In this document: positions 14,158-19,268 of the stretch, piece after piece
Position numbering within the stretch: position 1 is the first letter of the stretch
Layout of the letters: each line of letters starts with the position of its first letter
Assembly: GCA_028697875.1 (NCBI GenBank)
Contig: JAQVEQ010000031.1
Coordinates: forward strand, 1-19,268
Origin: Novosphingobium sp.
GTDB taxonomy: Bacteria > Pseudomonadota > Alphaproteobacteria > Sphingomonadales > Sphingomonadaceae
DNA length: 19,268 nt
Direction of reading: 5' to 3'
Made by a program: the position numbers and the translations under genes
The notes under the pieces: model-generated
The model's input: the letters and a program-made list of their open reading frames with translations, nothing else
Databases searched by the model: none
Told to the model about the DNA's origin: nothing

Positions 14158-15032
14158 CTTCCGAACTCGCCTTCATCCAGGCCCTGCGCCGGATGGCGAC
14201 CCATGCCGGTGCACGGAATTTCGACGACGATTGCGCGCTGCTCGACATAGGCGGCGAAACGCTGGTCCTGACCCACGACGCCATGGCCGAAGGAGTGCAC
14301 TACCTGCCGGGGCAGGATCCGGCCAATGTCGCTTGGAAACTGGTCGCCTGCAACATGTCCGACCTCGCAGCCAAGGGCGCGGAACCGCTGGGCGTGCTGC
14401 TCGGCTACATGACCGGGGCAAACGACGCCCGCTTCCTTGCCGGGCTGGAGGAAGCGCTGGCCGCTTTCCATGTCCCGCTGCTGGGCGGCGACACGATTTC
14501 CGGCCCCGGCCCGCAAGTGCTCGGCCTCACCGCCATCGGCCGGGCCACGCACCGCCCGGTTCCCGCGCGTTCGGGCGCGCGGCCGGGTGATACGCTCTAC
14601 CTCTCCGGCCCGGTGGGTGCGGCGATGATGGGGTACGAGGCGCTGCGCGATGGCAGCGGCGCGGACAGCACGGCCTACCGCCGCCCGCGCGCGCTGCTGG
14701 CCGAAGGGCAGGCGTTCGCCCCCCTTGCCCATGCCATGATGGACGTTTCCGACGGCCTGCTGCTCGACAGCTGGCGCATGGCGCGGGCGAGCGGCGTCAC
14801 GATCGCGATCGACACGGCGTCCGTCCCGATCGCCGCGCCGGAGGACCGCCGGGCCGATGCCCTGCGCTGGGGCGACGATTACCAGCTCCTGTTCGCCGCG
14901 CCGGAGGGCATCGCGCCGCCTTTCCCCGTCCACCCGGTCGGCCGCGTCCTGCCGCGCGGCAAAAGCCCGCTCGTGGTCGATGGCGTCGCGGCAAACGACC
15001 CCGCCGGGCTCGGCTACCAGCATGGCTCCTGA
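14154..15032 (+). CDS. thiL: thiamine-monophosphate kinase, probable CTG start
   Basis: ThiL phosphorylates thiamine monophosphate to the active cofactor thiamine diphosphate. Landmarks, numbered from the CTG, are DDDCALL at 24-30, HDAMAEGVH at 41-49 and NMSDLAAKGA at 67-76; MDVSDGLLLD and GDDYQLLFAAP follow in the C-terminal half. The first ATG (14193) would start after residue 13 and cut off SELAFIQALRR, which matches the conserved N-terminal EFxLI segment of ThiL. Upstream in frame there is no ATG, GTG or TTG back into nusB. The only near-start codon is CTG at 14154, overlapping the nusB stop as CTGA with AAAGGCGG 4 nt before it. I therefore call 292 aa from CTG; the 279-aa ATG form is the alternative. 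Confidence 0.9.
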   Translation: MTSELAFIQALRRMATHAGARNFDDDCALLDIGGETLVLTHDAMAEGVHYLPGQDPANVAWKLVACNMSDLAAKGAEPLGVLLGYMTGANDARFLAGLEEALAAFHVPLLGGDTISGPGPQVLGLTAIGRATHRPVPARSGARPGDTLYLSGPVGAAMMGYEALRDGSGADSTAYRRPRALLAEGQAFAPLAHAMMDVSDGLLLDSWRMARASGVTIAIDTASVPIAAPEDRRADALRWGDDYQLLFAAPEGIAPPFPVHPVGRVLPRGKSPLVVDGVAANDPAGLGYQHGS

Positions 15033-15036
15033 GGTT

Positions 15037-15060
15037 GAAATGGCGTAATTTCGCCGTTTC
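15037..15060 (+). other. hairpin directly after thiL
   Basis: GAAATGGCG (15037-15045) and CGCCGTTTC (15052-15060) form a 9-bp stem with one G-U pair around TAATTT, 5 nt beyond the thiL stop. No T-run follows, so it is more likely a message-end stabiliser or attenuation hairpin than a simple terminator. It marks the likely end of the hisG-hisD-nusB-thiL message. Confidence 0.4.
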
Positions 15061-15162
15061 CAGACCTTTCCAGAACATGAACGTTTGGACTTGCACCGCG
15101 CCCAAGCGGCCTTAAGACTACGCGCCTAAGAAATATTCCGCGAAAAGCGGGAATTATCCAAA

Positions 15163-15169
15163 AAGGAGG
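15163..15169 (+). promoter_or_regulatory. full-consensus ribosome binding site of hppA
   Basis: AAGGAGG stands 8 nt before the GTG at 15178. It is the strongest Shine-Dalgarno in the window and decides the start of this gene. A small CCGC-GAAAA-GCGG hairpin (15138-15150) lies just upstream. Confidence 0.8.
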
Positions 15170-15177
15170 GGTAAGGC

Positions 15178-17292
15178 GTGGACTTAGTAGTCATCGCAAT
15201 TATTCTGGGGCTGCTGGCCGTCGTGTACGGCTTCGTCACCAGTCGCCAGGTGCTGGGCGCAAGCGCCGGCAGTGAGAAAATGCAGGAGATCGCCGGCGCG
15301 ATCCAGGAAGGCGCCCAAGCCTACCTGAAGCGCCAGTACACCACGATCGCCATGGTCGGCGTGGCCGTGGCGATCGTCATCTTCGCCACGCTGGGCGCGA
15401 TTTCCGCAACCGGCTTCGTGATCGGGGCGATCCTGTCGGGCACTGCCGGGTTCATCGGGATGAACATCTCGGTGCGCTCCAACGTCCGCACGGCGGCCGC
15501 GGCCCAGTCCGGGTTGCAACAGGGCCTGACCATCGCCTTCCGCGCGGGTGCGATCACCGGGATGCTGGTGGCCGGTCTCGCCCTGCTCGCGATTTCCGTG
15601 TTCTACTGGTACCTGACCGGCCCCGCCGGCTATATCGTGGGCGGCGATGACCGCACGGTGGTGGACGGGCTCGTCGCCCTCGCCTTCGGCGCTTCGCTGA
15701 TCTCGATCTTCGCCCGTCTGGGCGGCGGCATCTTCACCAAGGCCGCCGACGTCGGCGCCGACCTGGTCGGCAAGGTCGAAGCCGGCATTCCCGAAGACGA
15801 CCCCCGCAACCCCGCCGTGATCGCCGACAACGTGGGCGACAACGTGGGCGACTGCGCCGGCATGGCCGCCGACCTGTTCGAGACCTACGTCGTCACCGTC
15901 GGCGCGACCATGGTGCTGACCGCGCTGCTGCTCAAAGGCGTGGGCGACCTGCTGCCGAACCTCATGGCCCTGCCGCTGCTGATCGGCGGCGTGTGCATCG
16001 TCACCTCGATCATCGGCACCTACTTCGTCCGCCTCGGCGGTTCGAACAACGTCATGGGCGCGATGTACAAGGGCTTCCTCGTCACCGCGATCCTCGCCAT
16101 TCCGGCGATCTGGTGGGCGACCGATACCGCGCTGGGCGGCATGGGCACGGCCATGACCGTCGGCGACAAGGCATTCGACGGCCATGCGCTGTTCTATTGC
16201 TCGCTGCTTGGCCTGGTCATCACCGGGCTTATCATCTGGATCACCGAATACTATACCGGCACCAATTTCCGGCCGGTGAAGTCGATCGCCAAGGCTTCGG
16301 AAACGGGCCACGGCACCAACGTGATCCAGGGCCTCGCCGTCAGTCTGGAAGCGACCGCGCTGCCGACGATCGTGATCGTCGCCGGCATCATCATCGCCTA
16401 CCAGCTCGCGGGCCTGATCGGCATCGCCTACGGCGCGACCTCGATGCTGGCGCTGGCCGGGATGGTCGTGGCGCTCGACGCCTACGGCCCGGTGACGGAC
16501 AACGCGGGCGGCATTGCCGAAATGGCCGGTCTCGACGACTCCGTGCGTGAGAAGACCGACCTGCTCGACGCGGTGGGCAACACCACCAAGGCCGTGACCA
16601 AGGGCTATGCCATCGGTTCCGCCGGCCTTGCCGCGCTGGTGCTGTTCGCGGCCTACACCACCGACCTGCGCGAGTTCTTCCCGGATCTGAACGTCGATTT
16701 CAGCCTGGAGAACCCCTATGTCATCGTCGGCCTGCTGCTCGGCGCGCTGCTCCCGTACCTGTTCGGTGCAATGGGCATGACCGCCGTGGGCCGTGCCGCG
16801 GGCGACGTGGTGATCGACGTGCGCGACCAGTTCGCCAACGATCCGGGCATCATGGCGGGCACCAGCAAGCCGAATTATGCCAAGACGGTGGACCTCGTCA
16901 CCAAGGCGGCGATCAAGGAAATGATCGTTCCCTCGCTGCTGCCGGTGCTGACCCCGATCGCGGTCTACTTCGTCATCACCGCGGTTGCGGGCGACCGGGC
17001 CGCGGGCTTCGCCGCGCTGGGCGCCCTGCTGCTCGGCGTGATCGTCAGCGGCCTGTTCGTTGCCCTCTCGATGACTTCGGGCGGCGGCGCGTGGGACAAC
17101 GCCAAGAAGTACATCGAAGACGGCAATCACGGCGGCAAGGGCTCCGAAGCCCACAAGGCCGCGGTGACGGGCGACACGGTGGGCGACCCCTACAAGGACA
17201 CCGCCGGTCCGGCCGTGAACCCGATGATCAAGATCACCAACATCGTCGCCCTGCTACTGCTCGCGGCGCTGGCCGGTCACGCGGGGGGCTAA
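15178..17292 (+). CDS. hppA: membrane H+-translocating pyrophosphatase, K+-independent type
   Basis: Membrane pyrophosphatase of 704 aa with about 16 membrane helices. It hydrolyses cytoplasmic pyrophosphate and pumps protons across the inner membrane. Catalytic motifs are DVGADLVGKVE (191-201), DNVGDNVGD (217-225) and DAYGPVTDNAGG (434-445), plus the C-terminal GDTVGDPYKDTAGP. The segment GNTTKAVTKG has K471 and T474, the pair that marks K+-independent enzymes; K+-dependent ones have Ala and usually Gly there. Since sodium pumping is known in K+-dependent forms, proton transport is the likely role. The gene starts with GTG behind a perfect Shine-Dalgarno, has its own 145-bp upstream region and ends in a strong terminator, so it is probably a single-gene transcript. 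Confidence 0.97.
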   Translation: MDLVVIAIILGLLAVVYGFVTSRQVLGASAGSEKMQEIAGAIQEGAQAYLKRQYTTIAMVGVAVAIVIFATLGAISATGFVIGAILSGTAGFIGMNISVRSNVRTAAAAQSGLQQGLTIAFRAGAITGMLVAGLALLAISVFYWYLTGPAGYIVGGDDRTVVDGLVALAFGASLISIFARLGGGIFTKAADVGADLVGKVEAGIPEDDPRNPAVIADNVGDNVGDCAGMAADLFETYVVTVGATMVLTALLLKGVGDLLPNLMALPLLIGGVCIVTSIIGTYFVRLGGSNNVMGAMYKGFLVTAILAIPAIWWATDTALGGMGTAMTVGDKAFDGHALFYCSLLGLVITGLIIWITEYYTGTNFRPVKSIAKASETGHGTNVIQGLAVSLEATALPTIVIVAGIIIAYQLAGLIGIAYGATSMLALAGMVVALDAYGPVTDNAGGIAEMAGLDDSVREKTDLLDAVGNTTKAVTKGYAIGSAGLAALVLFAAYTTDLREFFPDLNVDFSLENPYVIVGLLLGALLPYLFGAMGMTAVGRAAGDVVIDVRDQFANDPGIMAGTSKPNYAKTVDLVTKAAIKEMIVPSLLPVLTPIAVYFVITAVAGDRAAGFAALGALLLGVIVSGLFVALSMTSGGGAWDNAKKYIEDGNHGGKGSEAHKAAVTGDTVGDPYKDTAGPAVNPMIKITNIVALLLLAALAGHAGG

Positions 17293-17321
17293 TCCCTTCG
17301 CCATCGGCACAAGGCAAAGGA

Positions 17322-17357
17322 CCCCGCCCGGATCGCTCCGGGCGGGGTTTCCTTTTC
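17322..17357 (+). terminator. intrinsic terminator of hppA
   Basis: A perfect 11-bp stem, CCCCGCCCGGA (17322-17332) with TCCGGGCGGGG (17337-17347), has loop TCGC and is followed by TTTCCTTTT. It begins 29 nt after the hppA stop. This is the clearest terminator in the window. Confidence 0.9.
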
Positions 17358-17445
17358 GGGGACCGCAAACCACACCCCCGCCAAAATTTTGCGGAGGGCC
17401 GGGCGACTCGTTGACGGCGGCAGCGGCGAAGCGCATGAAGGAAAC

Positions 17446-18333
17446 ATGCTCCTCGAACAGACGCCCGAACGGCTTGTTGCGGACCTTGTCCTCCTCCTCG
17501 ACATGGAGCCGCGCGGTGCGGGCCGGTACGAAGGCCGCTGTTGCAAGCTCACACCCGGCAGGCTGTTCGGCGGGCAAGTCATTGCCCAGGCGCTTGCCGC
17601 GGCGGAGCGCACAGTGCCCGACAACCGCGCCGCCCATTCGCTCCACGCCTATTTCCTGCGCCCCGGGTCCAGCGACCTGCCAATCAGCTACATGGTCACC
17701 AACGACTTCGACGGGCGCAGCTTTTCCAACCGCCGGGTCGTCGCCAGTCAGCAGGGCGAACCGATCCTCAATCTCACGGTTTCGTTCCACGTTCCCGAAA
17801 CCGGGCTGGAGCACCAGCGCTACCCCATGCCGGACGTGCCGCCGCCGGAAGAGCTGGAGCCTCTTTCCCGGCAGCTGAATCGTTTCCGCCAGCAGGATGC
17901 CGAGCAGCGCCTTGCTGCGGTGGAGCGGCCGGGCTCCTTCGATCTCAGGAGCGCCGAAGGTCCGTGCTGGGCGACCGGGCAAAGCTGCGAGCCGGTCAAC
18001 CACACCTGGATCCGCGCGGTTGCCCCGCTGCCCGACGATCCGCGCGTCCACCGGGCGGTGCTGGCCTATGCCAGCGACATGCAACTGCTGATGACCACCC
18101 TGCGCCCGCACGGCAAGTCGATGTTCCGCGGCGACGTCCGGGGGGCGAGCCTCGACCACGCGGTATGGTTCCACGAACCGTTCCGGGCCGACGAATGGCT
18201 GCTCTACGTCACCGAGAGCCCGTGGGCCGGCAACGGCCGGGGCTTCGCCCGCGGCCAGGTCTTCACTCGCGACGGGCGGCTGGTTGCCAGCACCGCGCAG
18301 GAAGGCGTGATCCGGGTAATCGCCCAGGACTGA
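17446..18333 (+). CDS. tesB: acyl-CoA thioesterase II
   Basis: TesB-type thioesterase, 295 aa, with a double hotdog fold; it hydrolyses acyl-CoA to free fatty acid and CoA. The catalytic trio by alignment with E. coli (D204, T228, Q278) falls on D211 in SDMQLL, S235 in ASLDHAVWFH (Ser for Thr) and Q285 in AQEG. The N-terminal hotdog has GRLFGGQVIAQAL at 38-50. I start at ATG 17446, preceded by AAGGA at 3 nt, which gives the usual MLLEQTPERLV N-terminus; the longer frame from TTG 17389 is not family-like. The gene lies beyond the hppA terminator and converges with uvrC, leaving 18 bp between the stops. Confidence 0.95.
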   Translation: MLLEQTPERLVADLVLLLDMEPRGAGRYEGRCCKLTPGRLFGGQVIAQALAAAERTVPDNRAAHSLHAYFLRPGSSDLPISYMVTNDFDGRSFSNRRVVASQQGEPILNLTVSFHVPETGLEHQRYPMPDVPPPEELEPLSRQLNRFRQQDAEQRLAAVERPGSFDLRSAEGPCWATGQSCEPVNHTWIRAVAPLPDDPRVHRAVLAYASDMQLLMTTLRPHGKSMFRGDVRGASLDHAVWFHEPFRADEWLLYVTESPWAGNGRGFARGQVFTRDGRLVASTAQEGVIRVIAQD

Positions 18334-18351
18334 CGGGCGGAGGACAATCCC

Positions 18352-19268
18352 TCACCCGCCCGGATGGTAGAAATCGTAGACCGCCTGGGCCACTGCCGCG
18401 CTGACGCCCGGCGCGCGCTGGAGGTCCTCCAGCGAGGCTGCCCGGACTTTCCCCGCCGTGCCGAAATGCAGCAGCAACGCGCGCTTGCGCGCCGGGCCGA
18501 TGCCGGGGATCTCGTCCAGCGGACTGGCCGAAATGGCCCGGCTGCGCTTCTGCCGGTGCGCGCCGATGGCATAGCGGTGCACTTCGTCGCGCAGGCGCTG
18601 GAGATGGAACAGCACCGGCGAGTTGACGGGCAAGGTCTTTTCCCGCCCGTCGGGGAAGTGGAACACCTCGCGCCCTTCCCGCCCGTGGTGCGGCCCCTTG
18701 GCGATGGCGATCAGCGGCACGTCCTCGACCCCCAGTTCCTCCAGCGTGTCGCGCACGCTGGACATCTGCCCCTTGCCGCCATCGATCAGGACCAGGTCGG
18801 GCCACATCCCGCCTTCCTTGCCCTGGGTTTCGCGATCCGGGTCTTCCTCCAGCGCGCGGGCGAAGCGGCGGGTCATCACTTCGCGCATCATGGCGAAGTC
18901 GTCGTTGGTCTGCGCGCTCCTGATATTGAACTTGCGGTACTGGTTCTTGAGGAACCCTTCCGGCCCGGCCACAACCATGGCGCCGACTGCCTTGGTCCCC
19001 TGGATGTGGCTGTTGTCGTAGATCTCGATCCGCTGCGGCACGTCCGGCAGTTCGAGGAATTCGGCCAGCTCCCGCAGGATCTTCGCCTGCGTGCCGCGTT
19101 CCGCCAGCCTGCGGTCGAGCGCTTCGGCCGCATTGCGCACGGCCTGTTCGATCAGCCGCCGCCGGTCGCCGCGTTGGGGCACGGAAAGCGCGACCTTGTG
19201 CCCCGCCGCTTCGCCCAGCGCCTCGGCCAGCAAGTCCCCTTCGGGCAACTCGCGATCGACCAGCACCG
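18352..19268 (-). CDS. uvrC: excinuclease ABC subunit C, C-terminal half (5' part outside window)
   Basis: The frame is open to the window's right edge and supplies about the last 305 residues of UvrC, the nuclease that cuts on both sides of a lesion in nucleotide excision repair. Visible are the RNase H-like 5'-incision domain, with IYDNSHIQG (the DNSHxxG motif) and LVLIDGGKGQ, the conserved LRDEVHRYAI.HR block, and a closing pair of helix-hairpin-helix motifs (IPGIGPARKRALL and APGVSAAVAQAVYDFYH). The N-terminal GIY-YIG domain and UvrB-binding domain lie outside the window. Nothing suggests disruption. Confidence 0.96.
   Translation of the reverse strand, partial: VLVDRELPEGDLLAEALGEAAGHKVALSVPQRGDRRRLIEQAVRNAAEALDRRLAERGTQAKILRELAEFLELPDVPQRIEIYDNSHIQGTKAVGAMVVAGPEGFLKNQYRKFNIRSAQTNDDFAMMREVMTRRFARALEEDPDRETQGKEGGMWPDLVLIDGGKGQMSSVRDTLEELGVEDVPLIAIAKGPHHGREGREVFHFPDGREKTLPVNSPVLFHLQRLRDEVHRYAIGAHRQKRSRAISASPLDEIPGIGPARKRALLLHFGTAGKVRAASLEDLQRAPGVSAAVAQAVYDFYHPGG

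Noticed and set aside
15184..17154. 656-codon open frame on the minus strand opposite hppA
   Set aside because: Mirror-frame artefact of GC-rich codons. It is very rich in His, Asp, Gly and Arg, has no family character, and lies wholly opposite a clear membrane pyrophosphatase.
1..19268. Search by eye for CRISPR arrays, tRNA or rRNA genes, transposases and prophage genes
   Set aside because: None seen. The window is filled by recognisable housekeeping and metabolic genes with short gaps.

Overview
This is a gene-dense, high-GC stretch of chromosome from an alphaproteobacterium. It is most likely a sphingomonad (Novosphingobium, Sphingopyxis or Erythrobacteraceae type). The reasons are the rmuC-def-recR / fmt-truA and hisG-hisD-nusB-thiL gene orders, a short-form HisG, CobS, BolA with a J-domain neighbour, a membrane pyrophosphatase, and two short palindromic repeat types of the kind scattered through sphingomonad genomes. 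I see no RNA genes, insertion sequences, phage genes or CRISPR arrays, and no gap over 300 bases without a gene. The longest non-coding stretch is 8297-8532.

Layout. At 1-2127 (minus) lie recR, def and rmuC; rmuC is cut by the window's left edge. Divergent from them are fmt and truA (2181-3948, plus), with a palindromic repeat between. Convergent with truA is cobS (3997-4989, minus), the AAA+ subunit of aerobic cobaltochelatase, with no cobT beside it. At 5056-8296 is an accessory-looking block: an HxlR-type regulator (minus), divergent from a VOC/glyoxalase gene, a glutathione S-transferase, a two-domain VOC gene and a PhnB-like VOC gene (plus). Next come a J-domain gene (minus), divergent from bolA, pirin and ltrA (plus, 9178-11658). 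From 11748 to 15032 runs hisG-hisD-nusB-thiL, with overlapping start and stop codons and what looks like a rare CTG start for thiL. A long membrane pyrophosphatase gene, hppA, follows with a strong intrinsic terminator. The window ends with tesB (plus) and the 3' half of uvrC (minus).

How the genes work together. Most are housekeeping: formylation and deformylation of initiator methionine (fmt, def), DNA repair (recR, rmuC, uvrC), tRNA pseudouridylation (truA), histidine and thiamine cofactor synthesis, rRNA antitermination (nusB) and proton pumping by pyrophosphate. The most interesting part is 5056-8296. It sits between the J-domain/bolA pair and cobS, which in many alphaproteobacteria are close neighbours (bolA, dnaJ-like, cobS, cobT). 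It looks like an inserted, self-regulated detoxification module with a visible candidate operator, and it leaves cobS downstream of the module's regulator. I found no clear evidence of a wholly new system. The best leads are this module and its operator, the thiL start, a His-rich loop in peptide deformylase, and a Cys/His cluster at the front of the J-domain protein.
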